Shown: positions 13,151 through 20,339 of the stretch, one piece after another
How the letters are laid out: every line of letters begins with the position of its first letter
How positions within the stretch are numbered: position 1 is the first letter of the stretch
Notes under the pieces: generated by a model
What the model was told of the DNA's origin: nothing
What the model saw: the letters and a program-made list of their open reading frames with translations, nothing else
Database searches by the model: none
Assembly: GCA_903916775.1 (NCBI GenBank)
Contig: CAIWXY010000021.1
Span: 1 to 23,502, forward strand
Direction of reading: 5' to 3'
DNA from: an uncultured Actinomycetes bacterium
GTDB taxonomy: Bacteria; Actinomycetota; Actinomycetes; Nanopelagicales; Nanopelagicaceae
DNA: 23,502 bases
Position numbers and translations under genes: made by a program

Positions 13151-14748
13151 GTTCTCACGATCATTCAATTATTCGTTCATCGACAACGATGGCAATCGGC
13201 ACGATCGTCTCGCGCGTCACTGGCCTCATTCGTGGCCTACTTTTGGTTGCAGTACTTGGAACAGCGCTACTTGGCGACACCTACAACGTTGCCAACACCA
13301 TGCCCAACATTCTTTATAACCTCATTATTGGCGGTGCACTGACTGCAGTTTTTGTTCCCCAGATTGTGCGCGCCACTCGCGACAGTGACGGGGGTTCGGC
13401 TTTTATTTCGCGCTTAGTGACCGCTACATGCGTGGTCCTGGGTGGCTTGGTCCTAGTGTCAGTATTTGGCGCACCTTTGCTGGTTCGACTATTCGCTAGC
13501 TCCTATGTGGGTAAGCCAGAGTTTCACCTGACAGTCCTCTTTATGCGCTGGTGTTTGCCCCAAATCTTCTTCATGGGAATTTTTGCCTTGTTAGGTCAAG
13601 TAGCAAACGCCAAAGGCAAGTTCGGACCAATGATGTGGGCTCCTGTGCTCAACAACATTGTTGTTATTGGAGTCTTTGGATATTACTTGCATGCATCTAA
13701 AGGGTGGACTGTTAATACGATCTCCAATAGCCAAGCTACTTGGTTGGGAATTGGAACTACAGCCGGCTTCATTGCGCAGGTAGCGTTCCTTATTCCGGTG
13801 ATTAGAGAGACCAGAATTAAAATTCGCGCACGTTTTGATTGGCGCGATCCCGAGCTTCGTAAATCACTTCACTTGGCATCTTGGACACTAGCTTTCGCCG
13901 CCATCTCACAATTGAGCTACTTGGTGACAGTCAATCTTTCAACAGGTGCTGCTGAGCGAGCAGTGAAGGCTGGCATCACAACAGGTGTTGGCTACACGCC
14001 ATACAACAACGCATTCCTGATCTTCATGCTTCCACACTCGGTCATCACCATCTCAGTTGTGACAGCGCTTCTTCCTAAGCTGTCACTGCACGCAATCGAG
14101 AAGAAGTTTGATGCGATTCATGATGAGCTCGTTAAAGCGATTCGACTTGTCGGAATAATTATTGTTCCCTCAGCAATCACATTTTTGCTTTTTGGTCCGC
14201 TTATCTGTCGCACACTCTTCTTTGGTATTTCTAACAACGATGCGCATTATCTGGGATTAGTTCTGGCGGGCTTCTCATTTGGATTGCTGCCACTAAGTAT
14301 CAACTTGATTGCTTTACGTGGCCTTAATTCATTTGAGAACATCAAGCTCCAAGTTTTGAGTAATGCGATCATGAATATTGTCGCGGCCGCAATCTCTGTT
14401 CTCTTCGCGCTCACACTTCCAGCTAAGTGGGTGACAGTCGGCTTGGCTGCAGCGCTCAGCCTGAGTTACTACGTAGGCGCAATAACCACCGTACGACTAC
14501 TTCACAAATATGAGATCCGCATTCACCTGGGCGAGGTTTCAGGGCTTTATGCACGTTTAGCCGCTATTTATAGCTGTATTGGCATACCGCTCTACTTTGT
14601 TATGGGCCACATCCCTGGCGGGAATACAATCAAACTTTTCATTGTTCTTGCGGTTAGTGGTGTTGGCTATATCGGCCTCGCCAAACTCTTTAGGGTTGAA
14701 GAAGTTGCTGGATTAGTTGGTCTCTTTTTCAAGAGAAGTAAGTCCTAA
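13147..14748 (+). CDS. murJ: Lipid II flippase MurJ (MviN)
   Basis: This 533-residue polytopic protein has about 14 hydrophobic segments and the MviN family start SSTTMAIGTIVSRVTGLIRG, including the arginines of helix 1 that line the lipid II cavity. Later hallmarks are LYNLIIGGALTAVFVPQIV and the loop NNAFLIFMLPHSVITISVVTALLP. It flips lipid II to the outer face for the PBPs. The ATG at 13147 is supported by AAGGAG upstream and by ATGA overlap with the DUF6049-like gene; the longer open frame from 13066 is rejected. The mycobacterial homologue Rv3910 has a long C-terminal pseudokinase extension that binds FhaA. This one ends right after the last helix, so that control arm is absent. Confidence 0.94.
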   Translation: MSSHDHSIIRSSTTMAIGTIVSRVTGLIRGLLLVAVLGTALLGDTYNVANTMPNILYNLIIGGALTAVFVPQIVRATRDSDGGSAFISRLVTATCVVLGGLVLVSVFGAPLLVRLFASSYVGKPEFHLTVLFMRWCLPQIFFMGIFALLGQVANAKGKFGPMMWAPVLNNIVVIGVFGYYLHASKGWTVNTISNSQATWLGIGTTAGFIAQVAFLIPVIRETRIKIRARFDWRDPELRKSLHLASWTLAFAAISQLSYLVTVNLSTGAAERAVKAGITTGVGYTPYNNAFLIFMLPHSVITISVVTALLPKLSLHAIEKKFDAIHDELVKAIRLVGIIIVPSAITFLLFGPLICRTLFFGISNNDAHYLGLVLAGFSFGLLPLSINLIALRGLNSFENIKLQVLSNAIMNIVAAAISVLFALTLPAKWVTVGLAAALSLSYYVGAITTVRLLHKYEIRIHLGEVSGLYARLAAIYSCIGIPLYFVMGHIPGGNTIKLFIVLAVSGVGYIGLAKLFRVEEVAGLVGLFFKRSKS

Positions 14749-14756
14749 GTAGAGAG

Positions 14757-14762
14757 TAGTGT
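14757..14762 (+). promoter_or_regulatory. Putative leaderless -10 element of trxB
   Basis: TAGTGT fits TANNNT and lies 7 nt before the ATG at 14770. The 21-bp spacer after murJ lacks a good Shine-Dalgarno, which makes an internal leaderless promoter plausible. No clear -35 is seen. Confidence 0.35.
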
Positions 14763-14769
14763 TCTGGTT

Positions 14770-15702
14770 ATGAGCGAGAAGATTCACGAAGTCGTCATTG
14801 TTGGCTCTGGTCCTGCCGGATATACCGCAGGTATTTATGCAGCCCGTGCCCAACTAGAGCCAATTCTTTATGAAGGTTCTGTGACCGCCGGTGGTGCGCT
14901 AATGAACACAACCGAAGTCGAAAACTTTCCTGGATTCACAGATGGTGTGATGGGTCCAGATCTTATGGACTCAATGCGCAAACAAGCTAAGCGTTTTGGT
15001 ACAACACTCGTCACTGATGACATCGTAGAAATGTCACTCGATGGCGAGATCAAAGTTCTTGTTGATGGCAGCGGTAACACTCTCAAAGCTAAGTCAGTTA
15101 TTTTGGCTACTGGATCTGCGTACAAGGAAATTGGGTTAGAGAACGAGAAGCGTCTTTCAGGTCGCGGTGTTTCATGGTGCGCAACATGCGATGGTTTCTT
15201 TTTTAGAGAACAGGTAATTGCTGTTGTCGGTGGCGGAGATTCTGCAATGGAAGAAGCTACATTCCTCACAAAGTTTGCTTCTAAAGTTGTTGTGATCCAT
15301 CGCCGCGATACTCTCCGCGCCTCAAAAATTATGGCTGAGCGTGCACAAGCCAATCCAAAGATTGAGTTCTTGTGGAACACCGATGTCATTGACGTTCTCG
15401 GTGCCGACAAAGTCACCGGTCTTAAGCTTCGCAATACTGTCGATGGCACTGAAAGTGAACGTGACTTCACTGGCCTCTTTGTTGCCATTGGCCACTTGCC
15501 TCGCAACGAACTCATCAAAGGACAAATCGAGCTTGATGCCGAGGGTTATGTGAAGGTCGAAGGACGTTCCACTCGCACCAACCTCAAGGGTGTTTTTGCC
15601 TGTGGCGACCTAGTCGACCATACCTACCGTCAGGCTATTACAGCTGCTGGTTCGGGCTGCCAGGCTGCGTTAGATGCGCAGAATTTTTTGATGGGACACT
15701 AG
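14770..15702 (+). CDS. trxB: Thioredoxin reductase
   Basis: This 310-residue flavoprotein reduces thioredoxin with NADPH. The FAD-binding GSGPAGYTAGIYAARA (12-27), redox-active C137-A-T-C140, NADPH-binding GGGDSAMEEA and C-terminal FAD motif CGDLVDHTYRQAITAAGSG are all present, and the length is standard for the low-molecular-weight enzyme. Its partner trxA follows 33 bp later on the same strand. In mycobacteria sigM and an anti-sigma gene lie between murJ and trxB2; here only 21 bp separate murJ and trxB. The stop codon region is partly duplicated downstream (ACTAGAATAG at 15698, ACTAGGAATAG at 15712). Confidence 0.97.
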   Translation: MSEKIHEVVIVGSGPAGYTAGIYAARAQLEPILYEGSVTAGGALMNTTEVENFPGFTDGVMGPDLMDSMRKQAKRFGTTLVTDDIVEMSLDGEIKVLVDGSGNTLKAKSVILATGSAYKEIGLENEKRLSGRGVSWCATCDGFFFREQVIAVVGGGDSAMEEATFLTKFASKVVVIHRRDTLRASKIMAERAQANPKIEFLWNTDVIDVLGADKVTGLKLRNTVDGTESERDFTGLFVAIGHLPRNELIKGQIELDAEGYVKVEGRSTRTNLKGVFACGDLVDHTYRQAITAAGSGCQAALDAQNFLMGH

Positions 15703-15735
15703 AATAGTTTTACTAGGAATAGAAACGGAAAGATT

Positions 15736-16059
15736 ATGAGCGCTACACAGCCAGTAACTGCAGCTACCTTTGATGAGGTAGTTCTAAAGAGCACAACTCC
15801 TGTCCTTGTTGATTTTTGGGCTGAGTGGTGTGGTCCATGCCGCGCAGTTGGTCCAATCCTTGAAGAGATCGCAGCTGAGCATGCTGGAAAGATCAAGATT
15901 GTTAAGCTCAACACCGATGAAGAAGCATCGATTGCTATGAAGTACGGCATCACCTCTATTCCAACAATGAATGTCTATGTTGGTGGACAGGTTGTTAAAA
16001 GCATTGTTGGCGCAAAGCCAAAGCCAGCGCTGCTTAAAGATCTTGAAGCATACATTTAA
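15736..16059 (+). CDS. trxA: Thioredoxin
   Basis: This 107-residue protein is a classical thioredoxin, the general disulfide reductant of the cytoplasm. The active site is W31-C32-G-P-C35 within DFWAEWCGPC, and the cis-proline loop is seen in GITSIPTMNVY. A GGAAAG tract 5 nt before the ATG at 15736 is a fair ribosome binding site. It is recycled by the adjacent TrxB. Position trxB-trxA-cwlM matches Rv3913-Rv3915. Confidence 0.97.
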   Translation: MSATQPVTAATFDEVVLKSTTPVLVDFWAEWCGPCRAVGPILEEIAAEHAGKIKIVKLNTDEEASIAMKYGITSIPTMNVYVGGQVVKSIVGAKPKPALLKDLEAYI

Positions 16060-16080
16060 TAGATCTCACTTTTAATTCAC

Positions 16081-17166
16081 ATGACGCCCGACATCACACT
16101 AGGTGAGTCGGGCGATCTTGTTTTACAGCTCACTGATTATTTAACTCGTCTTGATTTACTCACAGGTCCAACAGAAACATTTGATGCCACTGTTGTTCAC
16201 GCCGTAAAAACATTTCAACAAAATCGTGGGTTGAGTGTTACAGGAATTGTTGATGCCATCACGCTTCGCTCACTTGAAGAAGCTCGATGGAAATTAGGTG
16301 ATCGCACACTCTTTCTCGCGACCCCATATATGCGTGGTGACGATGTTGCTCACTTGCAAGCACAGCTCAGTGAGATGGGATTTAACTGTGGCCGAGTAGA
16401 TGGCATTTACGGCGCAGCTACCGAAAGTGCAGTAAAAGAATTTCAGAAATCAGTTGGCGTAAAAGTTGATGGCCGCTGTGGTCCAGCGACAATTATCTCT
16501 CTGATGCGTTTAAAGAAAATAGTTTCTGGTGGCACTCCTGTTGCTCTTCGTGAAGAAGTACGACGTGCAGATCGAGGTCCCGCACTTGCAAATAAGGTGG
16601 TCGTTATCGACCCCGCAACTACTCCAGATATTTTAGATTTGGCAGATCGTCTTGAAGGTCGCCTCATTGCACTCGGTGTGAATGTATTTATCACGGCAAG
16701 TAGCGCTTCAAACCCGAATGAACATGATCGCATCGACATCGCCAATAAATCGAATCCAGATTTGATCGTCTCGTTGCAACAAGATCACTACGGAAACAAG
16801 AACGCGCATGGCGTTGCCACCTATTACTACGGCAGTGACTCGCATGGAGTTCACTCGATTGTTGGCGAGCGGTTTGCGACTCTTGTTCAGCGCGAAATTT
16901 GCGCGCGCACAGATCTCCTTAATTGTCGCACTCACGCAAAGACTTGGGATTTCTTACGCCTGACAAAAGCCCCAGCGGTACGTATCGACCTTGGTTACGC
17001 CACCCACCCGGGTGATGCCAAACGATTGGCTGATCCAGATTTCCGTGAAACATTGGTTGAGGCTCTCATGATCGCGATTCAGCGTCTCTATTTGAGCGCT
17101 GAGAACGATGCCAAAACTGGAACAATGAAGGTCGCTGACCTTCGAAGTGCTGGGCTCTGTAAGTAA
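16081..17166 (+). CDS. cwlM: CwlM-like cytoplasmic regulator of peptidoglycan synthesis (pseudo-amidase)
   Basis: This 361-residue protein has two peptidoglycan-binding-1 repeats (about 5-70 and 78-142, the second with GRVDGIYGAATESAVKEFQ) and a C-terminal amidase_3-like domain (about 172-338). No signal peptide is present, so it should stay in the cytoplasm. The catalytic residues look lost: the usual DPGHGG is DPATTP (177-182), the usual SIHAN is SLQQD (231-235), and the catalytic Glu of VELGF is D303 in RIDLGY. In mycobacteria CwlM (Rv3915) activates MurA when phosphorylated and also interacts with MurJ-FhaA; a regulatory role fits this domain state and the nearby murJ. The last three codons run into an 11-bp repeat that carries its stop codon. 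Confidence 0.85.
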   Translation: MTPDITLGESGDLVLQLTDYLTRLDLLTGPTETFDATVVHAVKTFQQNRGLSVTGIVDAITLRSLEEARWKLGDRTLFLATPYMRGDDVAHLQAQLSEMGFNCGRVDGIYGAATESAVKEFQKSVGVKVDGRCGPATIISLMRLKKIVSGGTPVALREEVRRADRGPALANKVVVIDPATTPDILDLADRLEGRLIALGVNVFITASSASNPNEHDRIDIANKSNPDLIVSLQQDHYGNKNAHGVATYYYGSDSHGVHSIVGERFATLVQREICARTDLLNCRTHAKTWDFLRLTKAPAVRIDLGYATHPGDAKRLADPDFRETLVEALMIAIQRLYLSAENDAKTGTMKVADLRSAGLCK

Positions 17167-17193
17167 TTGGAAAGTAATTAGCAAGTAAATAGC
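17161..17193. repeat. Three-unit 11-bp tandem repeat at the cwlM stop codon
   Basis: Units start at 17161 (AAGTAATTGGA), 17172 (AAGTAATTAGC) and 17183 (AAGTAAATAGC). The first supplies the cwlM stop TAA (17164-17166); the copies at 17175 and 17186 put TAA in the other two frames. The sequence is unrelated to the 1440-1494 array but has the same period and the same placement at a stop codon. Confidence 0.85.
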
Positions 17194-17230
17194 GCTTCGA
17201 GGCCGCACGAGCTTGTGGCAGAATTGCCTG

Positions 17231-18484
17231 ATGTCCAGCGAAATCACTCGTTTTCATACCGGTCCAGATCAACAACTCACGGAGCGTTTTGCCAACCGTG
17301 CCGCGTTGATGCACGCCAGTGAAATTCGCTCCCTCTTCGCAGTCGCCTCACGCCCAGATATCGTCTCGTTGGCTGGTGGCATGCCTAACCTTTCAGCTCT
17401 TCCTATGGAGATGATGGCTGGGGTGGTTAACAAACTTATTTTGGAAAACGGAGCCGAAGCTCTGCAATATGGCAGCGGCCAAGGTCATCCATTCCTTCGC
17501 GAGCAAATTTGTGAAGTTATGGCACTTGAAGGAATTCGCGCCCATCCAGACGATGTCATCGTTACCACTGGATCGCAACAAGCCCTCGATTTAATCTCGC
17601 GTATCTTTATTAACCCTGGTGATGTTGTCTTGGTTGAAGCTCCTTCATATGTGGGCGCGCTTGGAACATTTAAGCAGTACGAAGCCAATGTGGTGCATGT
17701 ACAGATGGATGACCAGGGTATGGTCCCAGAAGCACTTCGCGCAGCAATTGCATCTGTGCGCGCCAGTGGCCAACAAATTAAGTTTTTGTATCTGATCCCT
17801 AACTACCAAAATCCTGCTGGTGTTCTGCTTCCTGCGGAACGTCGCACAGAGATTTTAGAGATCTGCCAATCCGAGAAGATCTTTATCGTTGAAGATAATC
17901 CATATGGTCTTCTCGGCTTTGATAAGCCATCACCAAATGCGATGCGTTCTCAAGATTCTGAAAACGTCATTTATCTTGGATCATTCTCAAAAACTATTGC
18001 GCCAGGATTCCGTGTTGGTTGGGCGCTTGTTCCACCATCTCTTAAAGAGAAGCTTGTGATCGCAGCTGAGAGTTCGATCTTGTGCCCATCTAATTTTGCT
18101 CAACTATCCATTAGTGGTTACTTAGCCGACCAACCCTGGCGCGATCAGATCGCCTCGTTCTGCAAGCTCTATCGCGCACGTCGTGATGCAATGCTTGAAT
18201 CCCTTGAAGCACACTTCCCTGCGAGTGCTACCTGGACCAAGCCAGCTGGTGGATTTTATGTTTGGGTCACACTCCCACCAGAGATTGATACCACTGCGCT
18301 TATGCCTAAGGCGATTGTTGCGAAAGTTGCATACGTCCCTGGCACAGCTTTTTATGCCGATGGGTTTGGTTCGTGGTCAATGCGACTTTCTTATTGCCAC
18401 CCAACTCCAGAACGTATCCGCGAAGGCGTCAAAGCACTAGGTGGAGTAATTAAGACCGAGATGGAAAATCGTCAGATCGGTTAA
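17231..18484 (+). CDS. PLP-dependent class I/II aminotransferase (2-aminoadipate/MocR-type fold)
   Basis: This 417-residue fold-type I aminotransferase has the 2-aminoadipate/LysN-like pattern: SLAGGMPN near the N terminus, QYGSGQGHPFLREQI, the Asn/Pro motif in IPNYQNPAG, the PLP-pyridine Asp in VEDNPYGLLGF (D222), the Schiff-base lysine in SFSKTIAPGFRVGW (K254) and a C-terminal SMRLSYCHP with the carboxylate-binding Arg. No N-terminal HTH is present, so it is not a MocR regulator. Substrate is uncertain: 2-aminoadipate, branched-chain or aromatic amino acids are all possible. The ATG at 17231 is preferred over a TTG at 17213, though upstream signals are poor. It converges on parB with 12 bp between stop codons, filled by a CTAA repeat. 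Confidence 0.88.
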   Translation: MSSEITRFHTGPDQQLTERFANRAALMHASEIRSLFAVASRPDIVSLAGGMPNLSALPMEMMAGVVNKLILENGAEALQYGSGQGHPFLREQICEVMALEGIRAHPDDVIVTTGSQQALDLISRIFINPGDVVLVEAPSYVGALGTFKQYEANVVHVQMDDQGMVPEALRAAIASVRASGQQIKFLYLIPNYQNPAGVLLPAERRTEILEICQSEKIFIVEDNPYGLLGFDKPSPNAMRSQDSENVIYLGSFSKTIAPGFRVGWALVPPSLKEKLVIAAESSILCPSNFAQLSISGYLADQPWRDQIASFCKLYRARRDAMLESLEAHFPASATWTKPAGGFYVWVTLPPEIDTTALMPKAIVAKVAYVPGTAFYADGFGSWSMRLSYCHPTPERIREGVKALGGVIKTEMENRQIG

Positions 18485-18488
18485 TTAG

Positions 18489-18500
18489 CTAACTAACTAA
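18489..18500. repeat. CTAA tandem repeat between convergent aminotransferase and parB genes
   Basis: Three perfect CTAA units (18489-18500) are followed by CTTA. The plus strand reads TAA at 18490, 18494 and 18498, one in each frame. The minus strand reads TAG in each unit, again in all three frames, and the unit at 18497-18499 is the parB stop codon itself. The repeat thus acts as a two-way, all-frame stop. Confidence 0.85.
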
Positions 18501-19372
18501 CTTAGCAGTGCTGTGATTCGCTCGAGATCTTCTAGATTTGCGAATTCGATAGTGATCTTGCCTTTTGATTTTCCAAGTTCGACGTTTACCGATGTATCTA
18601 ACTTGTCACCCAATCGAGAGCTGATCTCTTTGAGTCGTGGCGAAACAGCCGTTGTTGCCCGAACTTTTGTTTCACGTTTTGTGTTGTTACCCATTGCAAC
18701 AATTTCTTCAACTGCGCGAACACTCAAACCTTCAGCGACAATGCGATTAGCAAGTGATTCGATCTCTTGTGAATCGATAAGCGAGAGCAGTGCGCGTGCA
18801 TGACCTGCAGATAAAATACCTGCAGCAACTTTTCGTTGCACTGATGCTGGCAAGTTCATAAGGCGAAGTGTGTTTGTTACTGCAGAGCGAGACTTACCAA
18901 CTTTGGTTGCTAACTCATCATGTGTGTATCCAAAGTCGTTAAGAAGATTTTGATACGCAGCTCCCTCTTCAAGTGGATTGAGCTGGCTGCGATGAATATT
19001 TTCTAGCAGCGCTTCGCGCAACATTTCATTATCACTACTGTTACGAATGATGACAGGGATAGTTGTTAGCCCTGCTAATTTAGATGCGCGTAGACGACGT
19101 TCACCCATAATTAATTCATAGGTGCCGTTATGTAAATCGCGAACAACAGGCGGCTGCATCACGCCTACTTCTTTAATGGATGCTGCTAATTCTGCAAGCA
19201 ACTCTTCATCAAAGACTGTGCGCGGTTGTTTGCTGTTAGGAATAATCGAATTGATATCAACAACCAATCCGACACCAGCCACTGCGCCGCGAGTATCAGT
19301 GATATCACCGACAGGTGTTGTAGGAATAAGAGCATCTAATCCGCGGCCTAGGCCACCTTTGCGAGCACTCAT
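18497..19372 (-). CDS. parB: Chromosome partitioning protein ParB
   Basis: This 291-residue protein binds parS and spreads as a CTP-dependent clamp for origin segregation. It has the N-terminal GRGLDALIP peptide (9-17) that contacts ParA in this family, the CTP-binding boxes IMGERRLRASK (88-98) and ENIHRSQLNP (124-133), a helix-turn-helix (about 149-171, YTHDELATKVGKSRSAVTNT) and a C-terminal dimerisation domain. Length is normal for a chromosomal ParB. The ATG at 19372 overlaps the parA stop codon as ATGA, so the two are co-translated. Two parS sites lie within 1.6 kb upstream, in parA and rsmG. Confidence 0.97.
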   Translation of the reverse strand: MSARKGGLGRGLDALIPTTPVGDITDTRGAVAGVGLVVDINSIIPNSKQPRTVFDEELLAELAASIKEVGVMQPPVVRDLHNGTYELIMGERRLRASKLAGLTTIPVIIRNSSDNEMLREALLENIHRSQLNPLEEGAAYQNLLNDFGYTHDELATKVGKSRSAVTNTLRLMNLPASVQRKVAAGILSAGHARALLSLIDSQEIESLANRIVAEGLSVRAVEEIVAMGNNTKRETKVRATTAVSPRLKEISSRLGDKLDTSVNVELGKSKGKITIEFANLEDLERITALLS

Positions 19373-20319
19373 GGATACTTCACTCCTTCGGTTCGAGAGA
19401 CGCTTTCACCGACAACTCCGCGTGCTGCAATCTCTCGAGCGACACCGAGATATGCGATCGCACCAGGAGAACTTGCGTCGTAGGTCATGACTGTCTGATT
19501 AAAAGATGGCGCTTCAGAGATTCGAACTGCGCGTGGGATAGGAATATCAATCAACTCTTGTGGGAAGTGGCGGCGCACATCGTCAGCAACATCATTGGCA
19601 AGTCGAGTACGTGAATCAAACATTGTTAGAACGATGGTGCTCACACGAACCAATGGATTGAGCGCTTTTCGGATCTTGCCCAGAGTTTCCATTAACAACG
19701 AGATGCCTTCGAGTGAGTAATACTCACACTGAATTGGGACCAATACCTCTTCGGTTGCTGCAAGTGCATTAATGGTCAGAAGCCCGAGTGATGGTGGGCA
19801 ATCAATAATCACGTAATCCAAACGGCTTCCGGCAGCTTCCCGCTCACTCATATAGTCGAGCAAGGCACTTTTTAGGATGCTTTCGCGAGCAACAAAACTG
19901 ACCATCGCTATCTCAGCTCCAGCCAACTCTTTATTTGCGGGTGCACACTCAAGTGCCGCAAAACCAGGCACTTTTTGAATAGTGTGGGCTAATGGAACCT
20001 CATCAACCAGGACCTCGAACATTCCTGGGGTTTTATTTCGGTCCACACCCAGCGCTGTGCATGCATTTCCTTGAGGATCTAAGTCAATAACGAGGACTTT
20101 AAGCCCGCCCATTGCTAGCGCTGCAGCAATATTGACCGCTGAGGTCGTCTTTCCAACGCCACCTTTTTGGTTCGCAACTGTAAAAATTCGTGTTTTTGTC
20201 GGGGTAGGCATCGCCTCTTTGAGTCGGCGAACTCCCACTACCTTTTTTTCGGTAGTTTTTTCTGGAGAATTGTGAGAGGGAACCGCCTCTGTTTCACGTG
20301 AAACAGCCGCTGTATCCAT
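19369..20319 (-). CDS. parA: Chromosome partitioning ATPase ParA
   Basis: This 316-residue ATPase drives segregation of ParB-parS complexes. The deviant Walker A motif KGGVGKTT is at 52-59, VIDLDPQGNACTALG follows, and the Walker B-like VIIDCPPSLG is present. An N-terminal extension of about 42 residues precedes the fold and encodes a perfect parS site in codons for AVSRETE. The ATG at 20319 is chosen because TAAGAT, a likely -10, lies 6 nt upstream; an internal ATG at codon 37 has only weak support. It ends with ATGA overlap into parB and begins 20 nt after rsmG. parS within its first codons could let ParB repress or tune it. Confidence 0.96.
   Translation of the reverse strand: MDTAAVSRETEAVPSHNSPEKTTEKKVVGVRRLKEAMPTPTKTRIFTVANQKGGVGKTTSAVNIAAALAMGGLKVLVIDLDPQGNACTALGVDRNKTPGMFEVLVDEVPLAHTIQKVPGFAALECAPANKELAGAEIAMVSFVARESILKSALLDYMSEREAAGSRLDYVIIDCPPSLGLLTINALAATEEVLVPIQCEYYSLEGISLLMETLGKIRKALNPLVRVSTIVLTMFDSRTRLANDVADDVRRHFPQELIDIPIPRAVRISEAPSFNQTVMTYDASSPGAIAYLGVAREIAARGVVGESVSRTEGVKYP
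20290..20305. promoter_or_regulatory. parS site 1 (perfect match), inside parA
   Basis: TGTTTCACGTGAAACA is the full 16-bp palindromic parS consensus known from Bacillus and actinobacteria. It lies 14 bp inside the parA coding region and encodes V-S-R-E-T on the minus strand. ParB should nucleate here. Confidence 0.95.
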
Positions 20320-20325
20320 AGGGAG

Positions 20326-20331
20326 ATCTTA
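20326..20331 (-). promoter_or_regulatory. Putative leaderless -10 element of parA
   Basis: TAAGAT on the minus strand fits TANNNT and ends 6 nt before the parA ATG at 20319. It would give a leaderless parAB message in addition to read-through from rsmG. The parS site begins about 15 bp past this start, so bound ParB could block early elongation. No good -35 is visible. Confidence 0.4.
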
Positions 20332-20339
20332 ACCCTCTT

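Noticed and set aside
14868..15518. A 216-codon open frame on the minus strand
   Set aside because: It is fully antisense to trxB, has low-complexity Ser/Arg/Thr content and no recognisable domain; trxB is unambiguous.
18668..18683. Third parS-like sequence inside parB (TGTTTCACGT followed by TTTGTG)
   Set aside because: Only the left part matches, 10 of 16 bases overall; the palindrome's right half is lost, so ParB nucleation is unlikely.
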